Origin: Pseudomonadota bacterium
GTDB lineage: Bacteria; Pseudomonadota; Gammaproteobacteria; Acidithiobacillales; Acidithiobacillaceae
Direction: 5' to 3'
Length of the DNA stretch: 6,209 nucleotides
NCBI GenBank assembly: GCA_021827445.1
Contig: JAKAVW010000032.1
Coordinates: 9,706-15,914 of the forward strand
The notes under the pieces: model-generated
Database searches by the model: none
Told to the model about the DNA's origin: nothing
What the model saw: the letters and a program-made list of their open reading frames with translations, nothing else
Position numbers and translations under genes: made by a program
Shown: piece by piece, positions 1 to 4,896 of the stretch
Layout: each line of letters begins with the position of its first letter
Numbering within the stretch: position 1 is the first letter of the stretch

Positions 1-510
1 TTTTTGCATTTTACTGCGGCCTATATCTTCACCATCGGCTTGCTGTTCCGCGTTTATTGGGCTTTTGCAGGGAACGCCTATGCGCGAGAGCTGTTTATAG
101 TGCCTATCTGGAAAAAAGCGTGGTGGCAGGGATTATGGCATGAAACACGGTGGTATCTTTTTCTTGATCGGAAACCGCGAAAATATATCGGGCACAACCC
201 ACTGGCACAATCGGCAATGTTTGGCTTGTTTGTGGTGGGCGCCGTCTTCCAGATCATCACCGGCTTCGCTCTCTATGGAGAAGGGACGGGTTATGGCTCT
301 TGGCAATACAACCTATTTACCAGTTGGGTGATGCCGCTGTTCGGCAATAGCCAGAACGTCCATACCTGGCATCATTTAGGTATGTGGTATTTGGTAATCT
401 TTGTCATTGCCCATGTCTATATTGCGGTCCGGGAGGATATCATGTCGCAGCAGAGCATGGTGAGTACCATGGTTAACGGCTGGCGTTATTTCAGGGACGG
501 CAAGTCCTAA
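1..510 (+). CDS. hupC: Ni/Fe-hydrogenase b-type cytochrome subunit HupC/HyaC, 5' partial
   Basis: This integral membrane di-haem cytochrome b anchors the hydrogenase and passes electrons from the small subunit's Fe-S clusters to quinone. The reading frame is open from base 1, so the true start lies upstream; the TTG at position 4 is internal. There are 169 codons, against about 235 in E. coli HyaC, so roughly 60 N-terminal residues, including the first membrane helix, are missing. Counting from base 1, hydrophobic helices lie near codons 3-21, 70-93 and 121-142. His3, His124 and His138 match three of the four haem ligands known in this family; the spacing of 14 between the last two equals that in Wolinella HydC. 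Conserved blocks include RVYWAFAGN, ARELFIVPIWKKAWWQG, IGHNPLAQSAMFG, HTWHHLGMW and VREDIMS. The hydrogenase structural genes should sit immediately upstream. Its codon use is less GC-rich than that of the later genes. Confidence 0.96.
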   Translation, partial: FLHFTAAYIFTIGLLFRVYWAFAGNAYARELFIVPIWKKAWWQGLWHETRWYLFLDRKPRKYIGHNPLAQSAMFGLFVVGAVFQIITGFALYGEGTGYGSWQYNLFTSWVMPLFGNSQNVHTWHHLGMWYLVIFVIAHVYIAVREDIMSQQSMVSTMVNGWRYFRDGKS

Positions 511-519
511 CCCAACGGG

Positions 520-524
520 AGAGG
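520..524 (+). promoter_or_regulatory. Ribosome binding site of hupD
   Basis: AGAGG lies 5 bases before the ATG at 530. It sits in the 19-base gap after hupC, the only real intergenic space in the window. hupD therefore has its own clear initiation signal and does not depend on a stop/start overlap. Confidence 0.7.
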
Positions 525-529
525 AACGC

Positions 530-1114
530 ATGCATTATTCGGGAAAAGGTGCGGCATTGGTATTGGGCATCGGTAACATCCTGTGGGCCGACGAGGGATT
601 CGGGGTGCGCGCGGTGGAAGCCCTGCACCAGGCCTATGAGTTTCCGGCGGAAGTGAAGCTCATGGATGGGGGTACACAGGGTCTTTATCTCCTCCCACTT
701 GTACAGGATGCCGATATCCTGGTGATCTTTGACGCCATCGACTATGGCTTGCCGGCAGGAACGCTTAAAGTGGTGAACGATCATGATGTCCCCAGCTATC
801 TGGGGGTAAAGAAAATGAGCCTGCATCAAACCGGTTTTCAGGAGGTGCTGGCCTTGTCGGCAATTACGGGTCGCTATCCTGCCAAAGTCCGGCTCATTGG
901 CGTTCAGCCTCTGGATCTCGATAGTTACGGGGGAAGTCTGACGGAGCCGGTGCGTAGCCAGATGGAGCCCAGCGTAGCGGTCGCCATCCGTTTTCTCATG
1001 GAACAGGGTTTTCCATCTCGCCGACGGATAAGCGGATATGTACCGGAGTCTTTGTGCCCGCCTTCAGTGAACCTTGCCCGCTATGAAGCTGGCATACTGG
1101 CGGGGGGGCGCTGA
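530..1114 (+). CDS. hupD: Hydrogenase maturation endopeptidase HupD/HyaD
   Basis: This cytoplasmic, nickel-dependent endopeptidase (peptidase family M52) removes the C-terminal tail of the hydrogenase large subunit after nickel insertion, which locks the active site in place. It has 194 residues, the same size as E. coli HyaD (about 195). The N-terminal motif GIGNILWADEGFG carries Glu22, FDAID carries Asp68 and SLHQTG carries His99. These sit exactly 6 residues beyond Glu16, Asp62 and His93, the Ni-sensing ligands of E. coli HybD, so the catalytic site is intact. The start at 530 has a good Shine-Dalgarno sequence and leads straight into the conserved fold. Its substrate, the large subunit, is not in this window. 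It ends one base before the hupF start. The last residues (AGILAGGR) are encoded by a G-rich stretch that also serves the next gene. Confidence 0.96.
   Translation: MHYSGKGAALVLGIGNILWADEGFGVRAVEALHQAYEFPAEVKLMDGGTQGLYLLPLVQDADILVIFDAIDYGLPAGTLKVVNDHDVPSYLGVKKMSLHQTGFQEVLALSAITGRYPAKVRLIGVQPLDLDSYGGSLTEPVRSQMEPSVAVAIRFLMEQGFPSRRRISGYVPESLCPPSVNLARYEAGILAGGR
1102..1108 (+). promoter_or_regulatory. G7 tract, probable ribosome binding site of hupF
   Basis: A run of seven G residues ends 7 bases before the hupF ATG at 1116, and no better Shine-Dalgarno match is present. It lies inside the end of hupD, so translation of hupF is probably coupled to that of hupD. A homopolymer of this length is also prone to indels or sequencing error, but the hupD frame reads cleanly through it to a stop at 1112-1114. 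Confidence 0.45.
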
Positions 1115-1115
1115 G

Positions 1116-1412
1116 ATGTGCCTGGGGATCCCCATGCGGGTTTCGGAGATGACCGCCGGTTTCGCCTGGTGCGAGGGACGGTTGGGCCGGAAGTGGATCG
1201 ATATGCGCTTGGTAGGTGATCAGCCTTTGGGAACTTGGATCTTGGCATTTATGGACGCGGCACGAGAAATTTTGGACGAGGGTGAGGCGCAACGCATCAG
1301 CGCAGCTCTCGACGCATTGGCTGCTGCCATGGCAGGCGAAGCGGTGGATGATGCCCTTTTCCCCGATCTGGCCGGACGGGAGCCGACGCTCCCGGAACAC
1401 TTACGCGGATGA
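1116..1412 (+). CDS. hupF: HypC-family hydrogenase assembly chaperone HupF/HoxL
   Basis: This is a small HypC-like chaperone of 98 residues. In Ralstonia the homologue HoxL works with HoxV (HupK) on the Fe(CN)2CO cofactor, and rhizobial HupF is needed for hydrogenase activity in oxygen. The start is fixed by MCLGIPMRV: HypC proteins begin with Met-Cys, and Cys2 is the essential cofactor ligand exposed by Met removal. An in-frame ATG at 1074 exists but would bury Cys2 and overlap hupD by 41 bases. The segment GRKWIDMRLVGDQPLGTWILAFMDAAREIL marks the HupF/HoxL branch rather than housekeeping HypC (its key part is VGDQPLGTWILAF, residues 33-45). The position equivalent to HypC His51 appears to be Ala44 or Phe45 by eye alignment. 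The C-terminal part, about residues 75-98 (DLAGREP.LPEHLRG), is longer than in HypC. hupK, its expected partner, is in the same operon. Confidence 0.93.
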   Translation: MCLGIPMRVSEMTAGFAWCEGRLGRKWIDMRLVGDQPLGTWILAFMDAAREILDEGEAQRISAALDALAAAMAGEAVDDALFPDLAGREPTLPEHLRG

Positions 1413-1416
1413 AAGT

Positions 1417-1421
1417 AGGAG
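1417..1421 (+). promoter_or_regulatory. Ribosome binding site deciding the hupG start
   Basis: AGGAG abuts the ATG at 1422 with no spacer but lies 6 bases before the in-frame ATG at 1428. Normal spacing therefore favours 1428 as the start of hupG, two codons later than the longest reading frame. Confidence 0.6.
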
Positions 1422-1427
1422 ATGGAT

Positions 1428-1844
1428 ATGGATGTTAGTACCGTAAGCTCCCTCCATTTGCAGCGATTAGTGGAGCACTATGGCTTCCTCTGCATCACCC
1501 AGGAGACGGTGGATGACTTTGCCAACAACGGGACCGTCGTGTTGTTTTTCGCAGGCGATCCCGTCCGTTATCCGGAGACCAACGATGTGGCCGTAATACT
1601 GCCGGAACTGGCCGCGATGTTTTCCGGTCGCTTCCGGACCGCGATTGTCGCCGCCGAGGCGGAAAAATCACTGCAGGCGCGCTACGGGGTGACGGTGTGG
1701 CCGACGCTGGTCTTTTTACGGCAGGGTGCCAATCTTGGCACCATATCGCGGATGCGGGACTGGAGCGAATATCTGCGCGAAGTCGCCCTGCTCCTGGAGT
1801 GCAAACCCACTAAAATCTCTCCTGTAACCGAGGTGATGACATGA
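1428..1844 (+). CDS. hupG: Hydrogenase expression protein HupG/HyaE, thioredoxin-like
   Basis: This protein of the HyaE/HupG/HoxO family is thought to be a cytoplasmic chaperone that binds the Tat signal peptide or precursor of the hydrogenase small subunit. It has 138 residues from the ATG at 1428 (140 from 1422); the AGGAG spacing favours 1428. The fold is thioredoxin-like: VVLFFAGDPVRYPET (about residues 37-51) lies where thioredoxins carry their CxxC, but here there is no cysteine pair, as is usual for HyaE. The cis-proline motif is kept as VWPTLVFLRQG (about residues 90-100), followed by the terminal helix DWSEYLREVALLL. Only two cysteines are present in the whole protein and neither is placed for redox work, so a binding role is more likely than a disulfide reaction. 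The stop overlaps the hupH start by 4 bases (ATGA), which suggests that the HupG-HupH pair is made together. Confidence 0.92.
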   Translation: MDVSTVSSLHLQRLVEHYGFLCITQETVDDFANNGTVVLFFAGDPVRYPETNDVAVILPELAAMFSGRFRTAIVAAEAEKSLQARYGVTVWPTLVFLRQGANLGTISRMRDWSEYLREVALLLECKPTKISPVTEVMT

Positions 1845-2683
1845 ACCCAATCGCCATTCCTGTTGTTGGGGCCGGTCGTTCCGTAGCGGTTGAGGGCAGT
1901 CCTGGCTATCTTCCTCTACCGGAGGAAATGGCGACGTATGCCGGGCCATCGTTGCCGGACGACCCCGAGATGCTTCGTCGGGGCGGACAGCTACTTGCGG
2001 CCATCGAGCAGGAAATGGCGGCCTACCGAGTGGGCGACCCCAACCGGACGCTGGACATTACGGGTGTGGACGATCTCGGTCGCCGTTTTCTCGATGAGGC
2101 ATTGGGTAAGGGCGAGGTGGGCATTCGCTATCGGGGAGACACTCCCATCCGGGCAGAAGAATCCATCTTTGCAGGATTATGGCGGGTCCAGTATCTGCGC
2201 GAAGATGGCTCGCTCCTGCGGGATACGCTGGAGGTAGGAGATATCCCGCGCATGGCCCGGGAGATGGCCTTTGCCACCGCAGCGGATGTGGCGCTCCCCG
2301 ATGCCGGGGCGCTGCCCCCGGGGATAGGGAACGCTCCCCACGTACTCGCGGAACTGGTGGCTAGGGTGCGGGCATTCCAGCCGGGCGATGCCTCTCATGT
2401 GGTGAACCTGAGTCTCTTGCCCATGAGCCCGGAGGATTTCTCCTGGCTGGGAGGCATGCTGGGGGAAGGGCCGCTGGCCATCGTCTCCCGCGGCTACGGT
2501 ACTTGCCGCATCCGCAGCACACGGCTGCGTTATATGTGGTGGGTTCAGCATTATAATTCCAGCGACCAGTTGATTCTCAATACCCTGGAGGTCACCGACG
2601 TACCTCTGGTGGCATGCGCCGCCCAAGAGGATGTGGAGGATAGTGTGGCGCGCATACGAGAGGTGGGGGAGGTGTACATGTGA
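1841..2683 (+). CDS. hupH: Hydrogenase expression/formation protein HupH/HyaF
   Basis: This protein of the HyaF/HupH/HoxQ family works with HupG in maturation or protection of the small subunit before Tat export; its exact chemistry is not established. It has 280 residues, normal for the family. The ATG at 1841 overlaps the hupG stop (ATGA) and has GAGGTGA at 1830-1836. Two halves resemble each other. In the first, roughly residues 70-145, LGKGEVGIRYRG is followed by SIFAGLWRVQY and DTLEVGDIPRMA. In the second, roughly 187-262, LGEGPLAIVSRGYG is followed by STRLRYMWWVQHY and NTLEVTDVPLVA. This fits the known repeat of the HupH C-terminal domain. No membrane segment and only two cysteines (Cys222 and Cys259) are seen, so it is probably a soluble cytoplasmic protein. 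The proline-rich N-terminus (residues 1-45) is probably flexible. The hupI GTG overlaps its stop by 4 bases. Confidence 0.95.
   Translation: MNPIAIPVVGAGRSVAVEGSPGYLPLPEEMATYAGPSLPDDPEMLRRGGQLLAAIEQEMAAYRVGDPNRTLDITGVDDLGRRFLDEALGKGEVGIRYRGDTPIRAEESIFAGLWRVQYLREDGSLLRDTLEVGDIPRMAREMAFATAADVALPDAGALPPGIGNAPHVLAELVARVRAFQPGDASHVVNLSLLPMSPEDFSWLGGMLGEGPLAIVSRGYGTCRIRSTRLRYMWWVQHYNSSDQLILNTLEVTDVPLVACAAQEDVEDSVARIREVGEVYM
2665..2672 (+). promoter_or_regulatory. Strong ribosome binding site for the GTG start of hupI
   Basis: GGGGGAGG ends 7 bases before the GTG at 2680. The near-ideal Shine-Dalgarno sequence compensates for the GTG start and supports placing it at the GTGA overlap with the hupH stop. 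Confidence 0.7.
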
Positions 2684-2910
2684 GCACGGCGAAGACCACC
2701 TTTGAGGGTTCCTACCTCGGAAACGACGAATGCTTGTCTGCTGATTCTCGTCTGGAGTGCAAGATTTGCTGGTATGTCTACGATCCGGCCGAAGGCGACG
2801 ACATATGGCAGATCCAGCCAGGCACGCCATTCGCCACCCTGCCTGAGCACTGGCGCTGTCCCCGGTGTGACGGCGATAAAGCGCAGTTCATGATAGTTCG
2901 GGAAAGGTGA
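2680..2910 (+). CDS. hupI: Rubredoxin HupI/HoxR
   Basis: This small iron protein has one Fe held by four cysteines. In rhizobia and Ralstonia this hydrogenase-linked rubredoxin is needed for maturation of the small subunit in oxygen, probably as an electron carrier that protects or repairs Fe-S clusters. It has 76 residues. The Fe ligands are Cys27 and Cys30 (CKIC) and Cys60 and Cys63 (CPRC). The core YVYDPAEGDD, PGTPFATLPEHWRCP and the trailing lysine and phenylalanine (DKAQF) are classical rubredoxin features. The Trp after the first CxxC and the Asp after the second, where ordinary rubredoxins have Gly, suit the HupI type. A 26-residue N-terminal extension precedes the fold and contains an extra Cys18. 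The start is GTG, overlapping the hupH stop; the strong Shine-Dalgarno sequence supports it. Confidence 0.96.
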   Translation: MSTAKTTFEGSYLGNDECLSADSRLECKICWYVYDPAEGDDIWQIQPGTPFATLPEHWRCPRCDGDKAQFMIVRER

Positions 2911-2913
2911 GGG
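2905..2913 (+). promoter_or_regulatory. Ribosome binding site for the ATG start of hupJ
   Basis: AGGTGAGGG spans the end of hupI and lies 8 bases before the ATG at 2922. The competing GTG at 2907 overlaps the hupI stop but has only a weak GGGA (2900-2903) three bases upstream. The signal favours 2922, while the overlap habit of this operon favours 2907. Confidence 0.5.
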
Positions 2914-2921
2914 CATTGAAG

Positions 2922-3416
2922 ATGGGGTCGGATCATGACGAAAGCCCCCTATTGGCGACCCGGCACTTGGTGGATGCTTTCCAGCGCGCCGCCGAGAGAC
3001 AAAGGGGTTTTTCTTTCTTTCGTTCGACATTGGCGGTGGAAACGGTGGGCTTTCGTCCCTGGCAGGGTTGCCAGATGGGTGTGTTGATTACGCCCTGGTT
3101 CATGAATCTGATCATCCTGCCAGGTCCGGGTATGGACTGGTCGGCGTTTCCGGTAGGGACGCAGCAGCGTTGGCGTTTTCCCTCTGGCAGCTATGAATTC
3201 ACTGGCGGGCACATCGGGAACCTGGGACCTTATCAATCCTGCGCCCTTTTTTCTCCCGTCCCCGATTTCGCGGACCGGGCCGCCGCACATGCGGCGGCCC
3301 GGTCCGCGCTGGATGCCCTCTTTACTCCCCCCGATTCGGAGCCAGGGCGGCTTGCCCGCCCGCTGTCGCGGCGCGGCTTCTTGGGTGGCAAATGGACCGG
3401 AGATCGGCATCCATGA
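2922..3416 (+). CDS. hupJ: [NiFe]-hydrogenase assembly chaperone HupJ (HybE family)
   Basis: This is a HybE/HupJ/HoxT family protein. E. coli HybE is a chaperone that binds the hydrogenase-2 precursors and their Tat signal and delays export until assembly is done; HupJ is assumed to do the same for this enzyme. It has 164 residues from ATG 2922, or 169 from GTG 2907, against about 162 in HybE. Conserved blocks, numbered from 2922, are PWQGCQMGVLITPWFMN (46-62), ILPGPGMDW (65-73), FPSGSYEFTGG (86-96), YQSCALFSPV (104-113) and the C-terminal LSRRGFLGGK (148-157). No CxxC or membrane segment is seen. Residues 117-129 (ADRAAAHAAARSA) are encoded by a perfect 18-bp inverted repeat at 3269-3308. 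The stop overlaps the hupK ATG by 4 bases. Confidence 0.94.
   Translation: MGSDHDESPLLATRHLVDAFQRAAERQRGFSFFRSTLAVETVGFRPWQGCQMGVLITPWFMNLIILPGPGMDWSAFPVGTQQRWRFPSGSYEFTGGHIGNLGPYQSCALFSPVPDFADRAAAHAAARSALDALFTPPDSEPGRLARPLSRRGFLGGKWTGDRHP
3269..3308. repeat. Perfect 18-bp inverted repeat with a 4-base loop, inside hupJ
   Basis: The left arm at 3269-3286 and the right arm at 3291-3308 are exact reverse complements (CGCGGACCGGGCCGCCGC and its complement), separated by ACAT. Sixteen of the 18 pairs are G-C, so RNA of either strand could form a very stable hairpin. It lies entirely in the hupJ coding frame and encodes an alanine-rich helix. No T-run follows on either strand, so it is not a standard intrinsic terminator. 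Confidence 0.95.
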
Positions 3417-4552
3417 GGGGATCATGGGAAGACCTCGAAGGGGGGATTGCAGTGGTGGTGCGTCTGGAGCGGGGGTATGTTGCCGACGTGACCGTGGCCT
3501 CCACCCGGCGGCCGGGGCTTTGCAGGGTCCTGGAGGGCATGCCGGTGGAAGTGGTGCCATCCAGGGTCTCGCTGTTGTTCCGGGTTTGTAGCGCGGCCCA
3601 GGAGCATGCCGCACGCACGGCCTGTGAGCAAATTTCTGGTCTGCCGCCAGCACCCGGAGAGCAGACCCGCCGGCAGGCCCGCGTTATCCTGGAAACCTTC
3701 AGAGAGCATGCTTGGGCAGCCTGCGTAGAGTGGCCTAGACATCTGGGCATGGCCCCTGACGTTGGAGCCTTCGCCCGCATTCGCAGTGCGCTGCAGGCTA
3801 TTGGCGAGGGGTTGGCGGACTGGCCGGACAAGCGGTTGGAAGAAGAGAAACTGCGGGTGCTGGCGCAGACTATTGACCGAGCGCTCGTTTTAGGGGGGAG
3901 GACATGGGAAGGGCCTGGGGCGTTGCACTCTTGGGCTATGCTTGGCACTTGTCCGGCGGCCCGTTTTTTGCGAAAGGTCTGGGATGAAGATTTGGCCGAA
4001 TTCGGCCGCTGCTCGTTGCGGCCCGTGCCGGATATGATGGCTTGGGACCTCGATGGCGCACTGGCAGCGGATGTGGACAATCGCTTCGTGAGCCGTCCGG
4101 AATGGGAAGGCGAGGCCTGCGAGACCGGCCCCTTGGTGCGGATGTCCGGCCACTCGTTGGTGGCGGAACTGTGGCAGCGGTATGGCAACGGATTGCTGAC
4201 GCGGCTTGTTGCGCGGCTCGTGGAGCTGGTAGGCCTGTCAGACCGTCTGGGGCAGTTACTGAATGGCTTGTCCAGTAATAGCGCTTCGCTGGGGATTGGG
4301 GGAAACAGGGTGGGCCTGGGACAGGTGGAGGCGGCGCGTGGGCGGTTGGCGCACCGGGTGAAAGTGGAGGGTGACCGGGTGAGTCGTTACCAGATCCTGG
4401 CGCCGACGGAATGGAATTTCCATCCGCGCGGGCCGCTATGGCGGGGATTGGTAGGGAAGCCCGCTGGCAATGCGGATATTCTGCAGCGACAGGTGGGTTT
4501 TCTGGTCGTTGCCCTGGATCCCTGCGTGGCGTTCACCGTACAGGTGACTTGA
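3413..4552 (+). CDS. hupK: Hydrogenase maturation scaffold HupK/HoxV (large-subunit-like)
   Basis: This is a cytoplasmic protein related to the hydrogenase large subunit but without its catalytic cluster. The Ralstonia homologue HoxV is proposed to be a scaffold on which the Fe(CN)2CO group is built before transfer; rhizobial HupK is needed in oxygen. It has 379 residues from ATG 3413, which overlaps the hupJ stop (ATGA). An in-frame ATG at 3392 would add 7 residues; a weak GGAG at 3399-3402 favours 3413. The N-terminal region has RVCSAAQEHAA (57-67), a remnant of the large subunit's RICGIC...HA with only the first cysteine. The C-terminal region keeps large-subunit features: GLGQVEAARGRLAH (301-314), APTEWNFHPRG (330-340) and LDPCVAFTVQVT (368-379). 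The last matches DPCxxCxxH with Phe374 and Gln377 replacing Cys and His. The protein ends two residues later, with no cleavable tail. Confidence 0.93.
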   Translation: MRGSWEDLEGGIAVVVRLERGYVADVTVASTRRPGLCRVLEGMPVEVVPSRVSLLFRVCSAAQEHAARTACEQISGLPPAPGEQTRRQARVILETFREHAWAACVEWPRHLGMAPDVGAFARIRSALQAIGEGLADWPDKRLEEEKLRVLAQTIDRALVLGGRTWEGPGALHSWAMLGTCPAARFLRKVWDEDLAEFGRCSLRPVPDMMAWDLDGALAADVDNRFVSRPEWEGEACETGPLVRMSGHSLVAELWQRYGNGLLTRLVARLVELVGLSDRLGQLLNGLSSNSASLGIGGNRVGLGQVEAARGRLAHRVKVEGDRVSRYQILAPTEWNFHPRGPLWRGLVGKPAGNADILQRQVGFLVVALDPCVAFTVQVT

Positions 4553-4554
4553 CC

Positions 4555-4896
4555 ATGCATGAGATGGCATTGTGCGAAGGCGTGCTGCAGGCGCTGGAGG
4601 AGCAGGCCAAGACCCAGCACTTCGCCCGTGTGCATGCGGTATGGTTGGAGATCGGCGCCCTGGCCAGCGTGGAACCGGAGGCGTTGCGCTTCAATTTCGA
4701 TGTGGTCACGCAGGGCACCCTGGCCGAGGGATCCCGTCTCGAAATCGTGACGGTGCCGGCACAGGCGTGGTGTCTTCCCTGCGGCGGCAAGGTATCCATC
4801 CGGCAATATTTCGATGCCTGTCCTCAATGCGGCAGTCATCAGCTTCAGGTCATCGAGGGCGAGGAATTGCGTATCCAGCAATTGGAGGTGGAATGA
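4555..4896 (+). CDS. hypA: Hydrogenase nickel incorporation protein HypA
   Basis: HypA is a nickel metallochaperone that, with HypB, delivers Ni to the large subunit. It has 113 residues, typical for the family. MHEMALCEG gives the N-terminal Ni site (Met1, His2, Glu3), so the start must be ATG 4555; the open frame extending upstream to 4411 is only the unused frame of hupK. The structural zinc site is Cys73 and Cys76 (CLPC) with Cys89 and Cys92 (CPQC). The fold follows the usual order: helix, VWLEIGALASVEPEALRFNFDVV, zinc loop and the C-terminal strand EGEELRIQQLEVE. AGGTGA at 4542-4547 sits 7 bases before the start, and the gap from hupK is 2 bases. The next gene starts within its stop codon. 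It acts in the cytoplasm and may also serve other Ni enzymes. Confidence 0.97.
   Translation: MHEMALCEGVLQALEEQAKTQHFARVHAVWLEIGALASVEPEALRFNFDVVTQGTLAEGSRLEIVTVPAQAWCLPCGGKVSIRQYFDACPQCGSHQLQVIEGEELRIQQLEVE
4884..4888 (+). promoter_or_regulatory. Ribosome binding site deciding the hypB start
   Basis: GGAGG lies 7 bases before the ATG at 4896 and 4 bases before the adjacent in-frame ATG at 4893. Spacing favours 4896, which also gives the canonical Met-Cys-Thr-Thr-Cys start of HypB. Confidence 0.6.

Noticed and set aside
1074..1115. Upstream ATG for hupF
   Set aside because: It would bury the essential Cys2 behind 14 residues and overlap hupD; the MCLGIP start is far better supported.
1727..1740. 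Short inverted repeat TGCCAA-TC-TTGGCA in hupG
   Set aside because: Six-base arms with a two-base loop are expected by chance in coding DNA, and nothing around it suggests an operator.
2304..2324. Imperfect GC-rich hairpin in hupH (CCGGGGC and GCCCCCGG)
   Set aside because: Short arms with a bulge in a GC-rich coding region; no supporting context.
2177..2830. Minus-strand open frame (217 codons) opposite hupH and hupI
   Set aside because: It crosses two real genes on the other strand and has no recognisable motif; a shadow of GC-rich coding sequence.
3269..3330. The hupJ inverted repeat as a rho-independent terminator
   Set aside because: No T-run follows the stem on either strand, and the operon continues through it with coupled genes.
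2949..3653. Minus-strand open frame (234 codons) opposite hupJ and hupK
   Set aside because: It spans a gene boundary of two clear plus-strand genes and is proline- and arginine-rich without a known fold.
3322..4188. Long minus-strand open frame (288 codons) opposite hupK
   Set aside because: It lies antisense to a well-recognised gene in GC-rich DNA, where stop codons are rare; its translation is rich in Ser, Arg and Pro and shows no recognisable domain.
4411..4554. N-terminal extension of the hypA frame
   Set aside because: HypA needs Met1-His2 free for nickel binding; the upstream residues are the end of hupK read in the wrong frame.
4572..4895. N-terminal extension of the hypB frame by 108 codons
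   Set aside because: The extension reads hypA out of frame; HypB proteins begin at MCTTCGC, and a Shine-Dalgarno sequence precedes that start.
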